From Maribacter polysiphoniae (GTDB taxonomy: Bacteria > Bacteroidota > Bacteroidia > Flavobacteriales > Flavobacteriaceae), in NCBI RefSeq assembly GCF_003148665.1, contig NZ_QGGQ01000009.1, forward strand, positions 1 to 64,000: 64,000 bases of DNA, written 5' to 3'. The position numbers and the translations under genes were made by a program. Below, in pieces: positions 1 through 7,992 of the stretch (positions are counted from its first letter, which is position 1; each line of letters begins with the position of its first letter). The notes below the pieces were generated by a model. That model was not told the DNA's origin. It ran no database searches and was given only the letters and a program-made list of their open reading frames with translations.

Positions 1-177
1 CCTTGTGGCGGCTATCTCGTTCATACGCATCCGAAGAAGCTCATCGTTCCTCCCCTGCGTTTTATAATAGAACACACTTTTGTGCAACAGCACCAAGCTG
101 GTACAACGGTTTATGGAGATATTGTACTCCATGCGTATGTTGCAGACCATCTCCCGTTTTCGAGCTGGCCTCAGAAC
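1..177 (-). CDS. IS3-family transposase OrfB, N-terminal fragment (window-truncated)
   Basis: Minus-strand reading from the slippery A-run gives an open frame of 57 codons after the orfA stop region, starting RPARKREMV and containing SVFYYKT. This is the typical beginning of the IS407-type OrfB ahead of the DDE integrase core. It has no start codon of its own near the junction, so it is probably made as an OrfAB fusion by -1 frameshifting. The DDE catalytic core lies beyond the left window edge. The truncation here is the window boundary, not a visible mutation. Confidence 0.75.
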
Positions 178-437
178 TTTTTTTTCAGTACATCCTGTAG
201 GATCTGTTTGTCAAGGCTAAGGTCGGCAACGAGTTTTTTCAATTGCGAGTTCTCCTCTTCGAGGTTCTTCAAGCGACGTAGTTCCGAGACCCCGAGACCT
301 CCATATTTCTTCTTCCAATTGTAAAAAGTGGCCTCGCTGACCCCCATCTTGCGGCAGACCTCGGAGACCCTAGTCCCCGTCTCGGCCTGTTTGATCGCGA
401 ACACAATCTGAGATTCACTGAATTTTGAACGTTTCAT
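171..437 (-). CDS. IS3-family transposase OrfA (HTH_Tnp_1 domain)
   Basis: This 88-residue protein has the classic IS3 OrfA layout. A helix-turn-helix lies at about residues 8-40 (SESQIVFAIKQAE, then VSEATFYNWKKKYGG), followed by a leucine-rich helix (LKNLEEENSQLKKLVADL) used for OrfA/OrfAB multimerisation. I chose the ATG at 437 (MKRSKFSES); the TTG two codons upstream is possible but less likely. The gene ends KKKF-stop inside an eight-A run (plus-strand T-run 178-185), a standard -1 frameshift site for making the OrfAB transposase. It binds the element's terminal repeats. Confidence 0.9.
   Translation of the reverse strand: MKRSKFSESQIVFAIKQAETGTRVSEVCRKMGVSEATFYNWKKKYGGLGVSELRRLKNLEEENSQLKKLVADLSLDKQILQDVLKKKF
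178..185 (-). promoter_or_regulatory. Programmed -1 frameshift site of the IS3 transposase
   Basis: Eight consecutive A residues followed by G on the minus strand fall within the last orfA codons (AAA AAA AAG TTC TGA). Slipping back one base joins orfA to the orfB frame (reading VLRPARKRE). A-runs of this kind are the known slippery sites of IS3-family elements. Confidence 0.7.
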
Positions 438-495
438 AAGCAAATAATCTATTTAAAGTTAAACATTTATTCGCCCTATTTTCTCTAATTTTATT

Positions 496-521
496 CTGTC
501 CAGTTTATCGGGAGGAGGTCA
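496..521 (-). repeat. Left terminal inverted repeat of the IS3-family element
   Basis: Read on the minus strand the sequence begins TGACCTCCTCCCG and continues to ACTGGACAG. This matches the TG-initiated, CTGGACA-containing ends of IS407-like elements. It lies about 60 bases upstream of orfA, as expected for the left end. The partner repeat is outside the window. Confidence 0.65.
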
Positions 522-583
522 CAAGGATTAATAATATATGGTGATTTGATTTTGGTATATTTAATATAATTAACATTTGATTG

Positions 584-1759
584 ATGAAAATAAAAAAATA
601 CGTATTTGCTTATGACTTCTATGACACTAGAAGTATTTATCCCTTCTACAAAAATATCATTAATAAGACCAATGGGAAAAGCTATATAAATAATGAAACT
701 TATGAATTTGATGATTTAGCAAGGACATTGCATGTTGTCAATTATATAAATCCATACTATACAATAATAATTAAAAGGAAAACTTCACTACGAGCCCTTA
801 AATTCAAACAAACTAATGGCTTTATGGCCCAATTAAGAGACTTTACTTCTATTGAGCAATATATTTCAGCCAATATGGGCAGCAAAAGCAGGACAAAAAT
901 TCGCGGCTATTTAAGAAAATTGGAATCTTGTTTTAACATTAGTTATAAAATGCATTATGGGAAAATATCAAGAAAAGAATATGATTTTCTATTTGTTATC
1001 TTTAAGAGGTTCTTAGTTAGAAGGTTTAATCAACGGGGCGATAATCACGAAGCTTTTTCAAGGTGGGATTTCATCCAAAAAACCACATATAAAATGATAT
1101 TGGATAAAACAGCTTCCCTCTTTGTGATTTACAATGAAGACCAACCTATTGACATATGCTTAAATTACCACCACCAAAATGTCATTGATAATGCAATCAG
1201 ATCATATGATATTGACTATTCCAAATTTAGATTAGGCTACATCGACATATATAAGCAACTGGAATGGTGCTTTGAAAATGAAGTGGAAATATTTGACTTA
1301 TCCATAGGGGATTTTGATTATAAACGCAAGTGGTGCAATGTCGTTTATGAATTTGAAAACCATATCTTATATGATGAGACCAATTATCTAAAAATGATAT
1401 CCGCTCATTTACTTCTTACATTTTACCTCTTAAAAGGTTATCTAAAAGATAGAAATGTACATCTATTCTATCAAAAAATAAGAAACTTACTTAAGGCAAA
1501 AGAAAAGCCTGGAGTAAATCCTGATAATGGGTCAACTGATTTGGAACTATTGGAAAACCTCCCCCAAATAGAAAATATAACCCCAATCGATTTTTTGGAT
1601 GAAAAATATATCAATTTGAGAAAACCCATCCACGATTTTCAATATAGTTACTCTGAACATTCAAAAAACCTAAGCGTATATAAAGTGAACAATCAAGACA
1701 CCATATTCTACGTTAAGGGTTTAAATAAAGTTATGAAAATCAGTATAAAAAGCACTTAG
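584..1759 (+). CDS. GNAT/FemAB-like (Acetyltransf_6-type) protein, island paralog 1
   Basis: Function is not known; the fold is inferred. The middle of this ~391-residue protein resembles the FemAB/Acetyltransf_6 branch of the GNAT superfamily. It has a region rich in basic residues (SRTKIRGYLRKL), a core strand SLFVIYNEDQPIDICLNYH, a YDIDYSKFRLGYIDIYKQLEW helix region, and the ending FDLSIGDFDYKRKW, which resembles the GD-x-x-YK-x-x-W/F signature of this branch. The last ~100 residues are an extra domain. I use ATG 584; a TTG immediately before it is also in frame. Codon use is very AT-rich (many AAA, ATA, TAT), unlike genes after 4920. It lies 5 bp upstream of a clear paralog, so the two are probably co-transcribed. 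Likely cytoplasmic: no signal peptide is visible. It may transfer an acyl or aminoacyl group to a cell-surface or small-molecule substrate. Confidence 0.6.
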   Translation: MKIKKYVFAYDFYDTRSIYPFYKNIINKTNGKSYINNETYEFDDLARTLHVVNYINPYYTIIIKRKTSLRALKFKQTNGFMAQLRDFTSIEQYISANMGSKSRTKIRGYLRKLESCFNISYKMHYGKISRKEYDFLFVIFKRFLVRRFNQRGDNHEAFSRWDFIQKTTYKMILDKTASLFVIYNEDQPIDICLNYHHQNVIDNAIRSYDIDYSKFRLGYIDIYKQLEWCFENEVEIFDLSIGDFDYKRKWCNVVYEFENHILYDETNYLKMISAHLLLTFYLLKGYLKDRNVHLFYQKIRNLLKAKEKPGVNPDNGSTDLELLENLPQIENITPIDFLDEKYINLRKPIHDFQYSYSEHSKNLSVYKVNNQDTIFYVKGLNKVMKISIKST

Positions 1760-1764
1760 TATAA

Positions 1765-2922
1765 ATGCAAAAAGAAAATAATTTTCTCTTAAATTTATTT
1801 GAAAAAGAACATGGTATTCCTGAATATTATGAATCCATTAGTTTTATAAATAATGGGGGGGTTCTATACAAAACTGACGCAAAAGGTTATCATTACCCAA
1901 ATAGTAATGCGTTATATCATATCACCTTTTTTCCGGACTATCTTGCCGGTAAATTTAAAAATGAATCCGAATTAAATATTAAAAAGTTCAATCTTGTAAA
2001 AGGTTATTGTATTGATTTAACCGACTTTCAAGATGTGGACAGCTATCTAAAGCACCAATTCAAAAAAAACGCAAAAACCATTCGAAGATTTGTAAATAGA
2101 CTGGAATCCTGTTTTAATATCGAGTACAAGTTTTTTTATGGTCAAATTCCCAAAGAAGAATATAACCATCTGCTTGCAACACTTCGAAAAATGATTCTCC
2201 AGCGTTTTGAACAGCGCAATGAGGAAAGTAAAATTATTTCGAAATGGGATAGGACCGTAGCCCTTACTTACCCACTCCTATTGAAAAAAAGAGCTTCTAT
2301 ATTCGTTATATATGATAATGGAAATCCTATTGAAATTGCAATAAATTATCATTTTAACCAAATATTATTCAGCTATATATCTTCCTATGATATCGACTAC
2401 TCAAAATTTGGGCTAGGACATGTTGAAATTTACAAGCAATTGGAGTGGTGTCTTGAAAACAATTTCAACAAGTTTGAAATGGGATGGGGCGATTTGGATT
2501 ACAAACGCAGGTGGAGCAATCTTATCTATAATTTTGAACAATATTTGTTTTATCAAAAAATGTCGTTCATTGCTAAATGCAAATTTAAAATCAAAGAATT
2601 GACAATTAACATAAAGCTATATTTGATTTCAAAAAATGTGCATATTTATGTTAGGAAACTTAAAAAACAGATTTCCCGAAAAGGTAAATCCAATGATATC
2701 GATTATGAGATAGTCCCAATCGAAAATCCAGAATTGGAAGTGCATTTCAATAAAATAGACCATCACCTGGAATCATATACATTTTTAAAAAAAATAATCA
2801 ATGATTTCTTATATAGTTCCATAGAGCATGTGGCAAACGTAGAAGTTCACTACAACCAAGACAACAATACTTATATCATCAAAGTATTGCAGCATGCCCA
2901 AAAGGTGATTTTTAAAAAATAA
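1765..2922 (+). CDS. GNAT/FemAB-like (Acetyltransf_6-type) protein, island paralog 2
   Basis: This 385-residue paralog of the preceding gene is aligned over its full length. Shared landmarks are RLESCFNIEYKFFYGQIP, RASIFVIYDNGNPIEIAINYHF, YDIDYSKFGLGHVEIYKQLEWC and GWGDLDYKRRW, plus the same C-terminal extension with an SSIEH/YSEH segment. The two diverge clearly but keep the putative substrate-binding core, which suggests an old duplication with separate substrates rather than a recent copy. It starts 5 bp after the first gene's stop and is also AT-rich. No signal peptide or membrane segment is seen. Its substrate is unknown; the neighbouring ATP-grasp gene suggests amide-bond or aminoacyl chemistry, which is inference only. 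Confidence 0.6.
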   Translation: MQKENNFLLNLFEKEHGIPEYYESISFINNGGVLYKTDAKGYHYPNSNALYHITFFPDYLAGKFKNESELNIKKFNLVKGYCIDLTDFQDVDSYLKHQFKKNAKTIRRFVNRLESCFNIEYKFFYGQIPKEEYNHLLATLRKMILQRFEQRNEESKIISKWDRTVALTYPLLLKKRASIFVIYDNGNPIEIAINYHFNQILFSYISSYDIDYSKFGLGHVEIYKQLEWCLENNFNKFEMGWGDLDYKRRWSNLIYNFEQYLFYQKMSFIAKCKFKIKELTINIKLYLISKNVHIYVRKLKKQISRKGKSNDIDYEIVPIENPELEVHFNKIDHHLESYTFLKKIINDFLYSSIEHVANVEVHYNQDNNTYIIKVLQHAQKVIFKK

Positions 2923-2980
2923 CATAGTTACCATCAAACTATCAATGAACAAAAAATTGAAGTAACTGAGATATTTACTT

Positions 2981-3634
2981 ATGTCTAAAAAAAAATACAT
3001 TCTACTGATAAGTACGGTATATACCATTTGTCTTGGTCTTATCGTATTAACGTTTATCGCAGGATACGTATATCATATTCCGTTTGAAAAAATAACTGGG
3101 GATCCGGCTAATTACTACAATGCACATCCGTTTACTGGAATTGTTTCCAATATCGGTGCATTAATGTGGTGTTCCACATCAAGTATATGCCTATTTGTTG
3201 GATTGCTTTTAAATAGAAAGGGTATAAAAAGAGAAGCAAGTTTTTTATTAAGTTCTTCAATATTCACATTTATTCTTTTAATTGATGATTTTTTTATGTT
3301 CCACGATTTTATTTTTTATTCATTTCAAGGTTTAACTATGGAGCCTATTATTTTTATAATATATGCGTTTCTTTTGATTCGTTATTGTATAAGTTATTTC
3401 AAAATAATAATTGAGAACAATTACTATATTTTTAGTGCAGCCATTATTTTCCTAGGACTTTCAGTGATTTTAGATTTATATTTTCCTAGTGAAGGATTGG
3501 AATATTTTGTTGAAGACAGCTTAAAGCTTATGGGTATAGCAAGTTGGATGTTGTATTTTACGACTACCTCTTATCACCTATTATCCGAAAAGACTTTTAT
3601 TTCTTATAAAAAAAACGTGCCAAATAAGAATTGA
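2981..3634 (+). CDS. Unrecognised six-helix membrane protein with a DDFFMFHD motif
   Basis: This 217-residue protein has about six hydrophobic segments (roughly residues 7-30, 55-77, 86-108, 118-140, 147-165 and 182-200). Acidic and histidine residues cluster at membrane edges: D102-D103, H108-D109, D165, E178-D179 and H199. Polar residues in such places are reminiscent of membrane hydrolases of the CREST type (alkaline ceramidase-like), but I cannot assign it to that family. It follows the second GNAT paralog by 58 bp on the same strand and is equally AT-rich. Its 3' end overlaps the convergent ATP-grasp gene by 38 bp. Confidence 0.6.
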   Translation: MSKKKYILLISTVYTICLGLIVLTFIAGYVYHIPFEKITGDPANYYNAHPFTGIVSNIGALMWCSTSSICLFVGLLLNRKGIKREASFLLSSSIFTFILLIDDFFMFHDFIFYSFQGLTMEPIIFIIYAFLLIRYCISYFKIIIENNYYIFSAAIIFLGLSVILDLYFPSEGLEYFVEDSLKLMGIASWMLYFTTTSYHLLSEKTFISYKKNVPNKN

Positions 3635-4739
3635 TATAAAGTAGTATTTTAGCTATAAATGGTATGGGGTCCAGTAATAAAAACTTTAAAGCAGTATTTT
3701 TCCAGAGATAACCTCCATTTAGAATTAAAAATGCATTCTGTTTAAGTCGTTTTAATAATCCTTTTATACTTAGAAATTCGATGTAATTATAGGTGGGCCT
3801 TTTAAATTTTTTATTAGTTGATATGAGATAATATAAATACGGAAAATTAATTCCAGCGGCTAATGATGCATCCAAAGATCCCCAATACCTTGTATTCACT
3901 TCAATTACTTTAAATTTACCATCATTTTGGTCAAATCTTAAATCAATGTGGGCAACTCCAGACCAATTTAGTGTCTTCATTAACTTTTTGACGACCGTAT
4001 AAAGATTCTCTTCATATAAAAATTGTACTCCTATTGGAGGCGCAAATTTTTTGGCTCCATATAAAACCCCCTTCTGAATGGTAAATGCCCGAATATCCCC
4101 TTGATCACATAACACGCTACAGTCAATATCATATCCCCCTATGAACTCTTGAAAAATAAAATTATGTTCTCTTTTAATCTGCTTAAAATAATCCTGAAAC
4201 TCTTCTTTTTGTTTAAATAACAATATTCCAGAACCACCATCGGTGACATTCAATGGCTTTACCAACAAAGGGAAATCCTTTTCTTTAACGGCCTGATAAT
4301 TATCTTTATTTATATGGTAAATCATTGGACCAGAAATGTCATTCTCAACCAAATGCTTTGCCAACAATGCTTTATTATTGGCTATTTCAAAATCTTTTAA
4401 AACAGGTAGAACCACAAGTTTGTGATTCTCCTTGACATATTTCTTAAATTTTATCAGGGTTCGGATACCATCTTCAAAAATGGGCATTATCAAATCAATA
4501 TCATGCTTTAACAGCTCAGCATTTATATTGGCAATCCATTCCAGTTCATTTTTGGCTTTTGGATAATAAGAATACTTATAGACATATCTTGAAAAACGAG
4601 AAGGACCACTTTTTTTATTAGACATAACATATAGCCTAACATCAGGAACCCTTGCGAAACAATCCTTAACATGATTTGTTAAAAGCTCATTTTCTCCATC
4701 GGGTATCAGAATCGATAAACAAGAACTAATATTTTGCAT
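3597..4739 (-). CDS. ATP-grasp domain carboxylate-amine ligase-like protein
   Basis: This 380-residue protein has the ATP-grasp layout. The N-terminal pre-ATP-grasp domain contains LIMPIFEDG near residue 90. The ATP-binding lysine strand is LLVKP (K161), followed by the flexible loop TDGGSG (166-171), then FIFQEFIGGYDIDCSVL. The metal site is HIDLRFD...KVIEVNTRYWGS, with E280 and N282. Such enzymes activate a carboxylate as acyl-phosphate and join it to an amine or other nucleophile; the D-Ala-D-Ala ligase/carbamoyl phosphate synthase fold is typical. Substrates cannot be read from sequence. The C-terminal ~80 residues are hydrophobic and basic and may sit against the membrane. It lies head to tail against the membrane protein with a 38-bp overlap of coding ends. 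Confidence 0.75.
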   Translation of the reverse strand: MQNISSCLSILIPDGENELLTNHVKDCFARVPDVRLYVMSNKKSGPSRFSRYVYKYSYYPKAKNELEWIANINAELLKHDIDLIMPIFEDGIRTLIKFKKYVKENHKLVVLPVLKDFEIANNKALLAKHLVENDISGPMIYHINKDNYQAVKEKDFPLLVKPLNVTDGGSGILLFKQKEEFQDYFKQIKREHNFIFQEFIGGYDIDCSVLCDQGDIRAFTIQKGVLYGAKKFAPPIGVQFLYEENLYTVVKKLMKTLNWSGVAHIDLRFDQNDGKFKVIEVNTRYWGSLDASLAAGINFPYLYYLISTNKKFKRPTYNYIEFLSIKGLLKRLKQNAFLILNGGYLWKNTALKFLLLDPIPFIAKILLYINSYLARFFYKK

Positions 4740-4919
4740 TAATTAATATATTTCTATAAGTTAGAAATAAAACACGAAGGTCAAAACAAATATTCAAACA
4801 CTAATTATTTGTAATCAATAACGCAAATAAAATAATCTTTTAAAGGTTTACCCCATTTTTAAATACATCTCAGCCAAATTTAAGTAATTTCTTAGATAAA
4901 CTATAAAACGCATAAACCA

Positions 4920-6089
4920 TTAAAACTTAACCACCTCAAACGCCGACCTCCTATTCTGTCTGTGTTTTTCTTCAGAACAACGGATGGTACCATCACATTC
5001 ATTGACCAATTGGGTTTCACCAAAGGCCTCCCCTACTAGTCTAGCCCCATCTATCCCTTTCTGTTCAACTAAATACGTTATGGTATGTTGCATTCTTTTT
5101 TCGGAGAGCCACATATTGTATTTTCCTGGACCCCTGGAATCGGTATGGGAGCCTATTTTCAAGGTCACGGTTGGATTCTCTTGTAGAATCAGGGCCAACT
5201 CATCCAATAACCTCTTATAGGGTTTGTTTAAATTGGAAGAATCAAAATTAAAATATACATTACCCAAGGCAGTGATAGCGTCTTTTATTCCTTGTTTACG
5301 TTGATTCTCGGCATCGAGTTCCGCTGCCAACCGAGCATTTTCCTTTTCTTGGGCCAATCTTTCAGCAAGGGCGGCCTCATCTTTGATCCGCTGTTCATTC
5401 GCCAAGGAATCAGCTATTCGTTGCCTTTCCTTTTCCGCGGCCTCGATCATCGCCAATTTCTCCTCCCCTTTTTTGGAAAGTCCTTTTTCTATTCCAAATT
5501 GGTAAACTATACCGGCGGAATGCTGTATTTGCTTAGTAGAACCTTCCTTAATGCCCCATTTACCCATAGTATTGAAGTTAAGGCCCCATCTGTCACTAAA
5601 CCAAGTGTTAAAGCCAAAACCTGTGTTTGCCGTCATTCTCCCCACATTACCTATAGAAGTATAACCCGCCCCTACATGAACATAGGGATCAAACCAGCCT
5701 GTTTCCCCAATCAATTTATTTACATCATAACTGATTTTTCCATCAATAGCATAATAATCTCTGGATGCCGTATTTATTGCCCCATCAATGACCTTCCCAA
5801 CCTTATACTTATTATAGGTACCTATTGCTTCCAGTCCAAGACCATTTTTAAAAAACCTACCGATACTGATCCTAGATGGATAAGGCACAGCATTCCAAGT
5901 TTCATCAATATCCAAGAATCTTTCCCCAAAAGGGGTAGCTGTATCGTCGACAATATTCAAGCCGAGCCCCAACACCCATGAGCTTTGGACAATACTGTCT
6001 TTTGAAGTTAATTGTAAACTATCTTGTGAAAATATCGGGGCACAGGCAAGCATTGAGCATGCCAACGCAAATAGCGTACTATTTTTCAT
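4920..6089 (-). CDS. OmpA-family outer-membrane protein
   Basis: This 389-residue protein starts at ATG 6089, which places a clean signal peptide (MKNSTLFALACSM...) at the N-terminus; the longer frame upstream is not a plausible signal sequence. Residues ~30-200 form a beta-barrel-like domain. Residues ~205-268 are a highly charged alpha-helical stretch rich in Glu, Ala, Lys and Arg. Residues ~278-389 are a C-terminal OmpA domain (VYFNFDSSNL; then IGSHTDSRG; then RRSAFEV) that binds peptidoglycan. It should tether the outer membrane to the cell wall. It is transcribed alone, about 125 bp downstream of the next minus-strand gene. Confidence 0.9.
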   Translation of the reverse strand: MKNSTLFALACSMLACAPIFSQDSLQLTSKDSIVQSSWVLGLGLNIVDDTATPFGERFLDIDETWNAVPYPSRISIGRFFKNGLGLEAIGTYNKYKVGKVIDGAINTASRDYYAIDGKISYDVNKLIGETGWFDPYVHVGAGYTSIGNVGRMTANTGFGFNTWFSDRWGLNFNTMGKWGIKEGSTKQIQHSAGIVYQFGIEKGLSKKGEEKLAMIEAAEKERQRIADSLANEQRIKDEAALAERLAQEKENARLAAELDAENQRKQGIKDAITALGNVYFNFDSSNLNKPYKRLLDELALILQENPTVTLKIGSHTDSRGPGKYNMWLSEKRMQHTITYLVEQKGIDGARLVGEAFGETQLVNECDGTIRCSEEKHRQNRRSAFEVVKF

Positions 6090-6215
6090 AGGTGTAAATT
6101 TAGATTTAGGCTTTAAAACAGTAAAGGAACAATCAATGGAAAGTCTGTACAAATAAGTTGTTTGAACGGCACGGATTTTCGTTAGGTTGCATAAAACATG
6201 CGCTAAAATAGGATC

Positions 6216-6680
6216 TTAACGCTCTTTCTGAAACGTGATTTTCTTGGATGTCAATGGCATTTTATAGACCCTGAACGGACTGACAATTACTGAGGAAGTG
6301 GTTCTTCCTTTCTTTTTTTCAATCGACGACCGCACTATTAACTCATACTCATTTTCATCGGCAACCGCCAATGTAATTTGCCTACCAAGCGGTTGTTCCC
6401 CACTGCAATGGATCAACACCATTTCCTTGGTAAAGTCAACTTCAGGAACCGGCAACCCAGGTTTCCGCGTCTTATTGACTTGTATGAAGAACTTCTTTAA
6501 GGATTTACTGTCTTTAATGATCAAGGTTTCCGGACTACTTGACCCACTGTAGTTGTCATGTAATACCATCGTAAGTTTTCCCGCGCTTTCATTCAAGGCT
6601 ACTCCTTTTTCCATAGCCGCCTTTTTCTGCCCATTACAAGAGAATATAATTGTAAAAATGAATATGGACAGATATCTCAT
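6216..6680 (-). CDS. Small lipoprotein, possibly PrcB C-terminal-like
   Basis: This 154-residue protein begins with a short lipoprotein signal ending FSC (Cys15). The mature part has DFTKEMVLIHCSGEQPLGRQITL, resembling the PrcB_C domain of protease-complex subunits (a strand reading 'D-x-x-x-x-M-V' before a glycine-rich turn), but the match is only by eye. It starts 1 bp after the bshA stop on the same strand, so it is probably co-transcribed with bshA; no functional link to bacillithiol is evident. The protein should be anchored in the periplasmic or outer membrane. Confidence 0.6.
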   Translation of the reverse strand: MRYLSIFIFTIIFSCNGQKKAAMEKGVALNESAGKLTMVLHDNYSGSSSPETLIIKDSKSLKKFFIQVNKTRKPGLPVPEVDFTKEMVLIHCSGEQPLGRQITLAVADENEYELIVRSSIEKKKGRTTSSVIVSPFRVYKMPLTSKKITFQKER

Positions 6681-6681
6681 C

Positions 6682-7830
6682 TTATTTTAAGGTTGCATCC
6701 AATCTCGTTTTATAGGCCTTTAAATATATGGCCTCGTATAAGGGAAGTACATTTAGGATATCAAACTTTTTAGCCACTCTTGCGGCATTGTCCTTGAATT
6801 TTTCCAAGGTCTCATCATCCTTTAAAATTTTCAATGCATTGCTGGCCATTTCATCCACATCGCCAACATCACTCAAATAACCTGTGACCCCGTGTATATT
6901 AACCTCTGGTATGCCTCCGGCATTACTTGATATCACGGGAACCCTATTGACCATTGCCTCTAAGGCAGCCAAACCAAAACTTTCCGCCTTGGATGGCAGT
7001 AGGAATAAATCTGAAAAGCAAAGAATCCGATCGATTTCATTACTATTGCCTAAAAAATGGACCTTATCGGTAATACCCAATTGTTCACATAGGAATTCTG
7101 CATTTTCCTTTTCAGGCCCTTCACCTACCATAACCAATTTAGCCGGGATTTCCTTTTGAATCTTATAGAAGATATGTATGACGTCTGGAATATGCTTTAC
7201 CGGTCTAAAATTACTGATATGGGTAATGATACGTTCATCATCCTTCGCCATTGAAGAGCGCTGACACTCGGTATAGGACGGATTTTCATATTTGCTGATA
7301 TCGATAAAATTCGGGACAACCTCGATTTCCTTGGTTATATCAAAGAACTCCAAGGTACGTTGCTTTAAATTTTCTGAAACTGATGTGACCACATCGGATT
7401 GGTTGATGCTGAAATTTACAGCAGTCTTATAAAAAGGATGTTTGCCCACTAATGTAATATCGGTCCCATGCAACGTGGTTATCATTGGGAGGTATATTCC
7501 CTCTTCCTCCAACATCTTCTTGGCCATATAACCGGCATAGGCATGCGGAATGGCATAATGCACATGTAACAGTTCTATCCCGAACAACTTCACCGTATCT
7601 ACCAATTTACTTGATAAGGCCAATTCATAAGGCTGATAATGGAACAAAGGGTACTCTGGCACATGAACTTCATGAAAGTGTATTCGCTGGCTTAATAAAT
7701 CCAATCGAACCGGTTGGCGATACGTGACAAAATGGACTTCATGACCCCGGTCGGCCAGGGCAATGCCCAATTCAGTCGCAACAACACCACTCCCACCAAA
7801 CGTCGGGTAACATACTATAGCTATTTTCAC
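6682..7830 (-). CDS. bshA: N-acetyl-alpha-D-glucosaminyl L-malate synthase (bacillithiol synthesis)
   Basis: This 382-residue GT-B glycosyltransferase of family GT4 transfers GlcNAc from UDP-GlcNAc to L-malate, the first step of bacillithiol, the low-molecular-weight thiol of many Firmicutes and Bacteroidota. Diagnostic features are the N-terminal MKIAIVCYPTFGGSGVVATE, the HVHYAIPHA segment, LHGTDITLVG, and the C-terminal nucleotide-sugar site with SNFRPVKH and KAESFGLAALEAM. The length is typical for the family. Downstream bshB and bshC partners are not in this window. It is followed at once by a small lipoprotein gene. Confidence 0.92.
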   Translation of the reverse strand: MKIAIVCYPTFGGSGVVATELGIALADRGHEVHFVTYRQPVRLDLLSQRIHFHEVHVPEYPLFHYQPYELALSSKLVDTVKLFGIELLHVHYAIPHAYAGYMAKKMLEEEGIYLPMITTLHGTDITLVGKHPFYKTAVNFSINQSDVVTSVSENLKQRTLEFFDITKEIEVVPNFIDISKYENPSYTECQRSSMAKDDERIITHISNFRPVKHIPDVIHIFYKIQKEIPAKLVMVGEGPEKENAEFLCEQLGITDKVHFLGNSNEIDRILCFSDLFLLPSKAESFGLAALEAMVNRVPVISSNAGGIPEVNIHGVTGYLSDVGDVDEMASNALKILKDDETLEKFKDNAARVAKKFDILNVLPLYEAIYLKAYKTRLDATLK

Positions 7831-7992
7831 TTGTTGAAAATTTTAATATTATAAGATGAAAAAGAAATCAGGAAAATAGTAAAGTACCTTAGTCGGTATT
7901 TCCTCATTATCCTTAATAAAAAACAATCCTTCTGGGATAAATACATATTGATTACCCTTTATATCGCAATTTTATTTTCACAAAACTACCTC

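Larger units (their letters stand above)
1..521 (-). mobile_element. IS3-family insertion sequence (IS407-like), left part only
   Basis: The element is read on the minus strand from a left end at about 521 through orfA to a partial orfB that leaves the window at position 1. Its outer 26 bases resemble the terminal repeat of IS407-type elements and end in CA on the plus strand (TG at the 5' end of the element). The right end and the target-site duplication are outside the window, so intactness cannot be judged. It borders the AT-rich island that follows. Confidence 0.85.

Noticed and set aside
3-200. Plus-strand frame at the left edge
   Set aside because: Antisense to the IS3 transposase genes, with no motif.
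5292-5981. Long plus-strand frame of 229 codons opposite the OmpA gene
   Set aside because: It lies wholly antisense to a well-supported OmpA-domain gene and its translation has no recognisable domain or signal.
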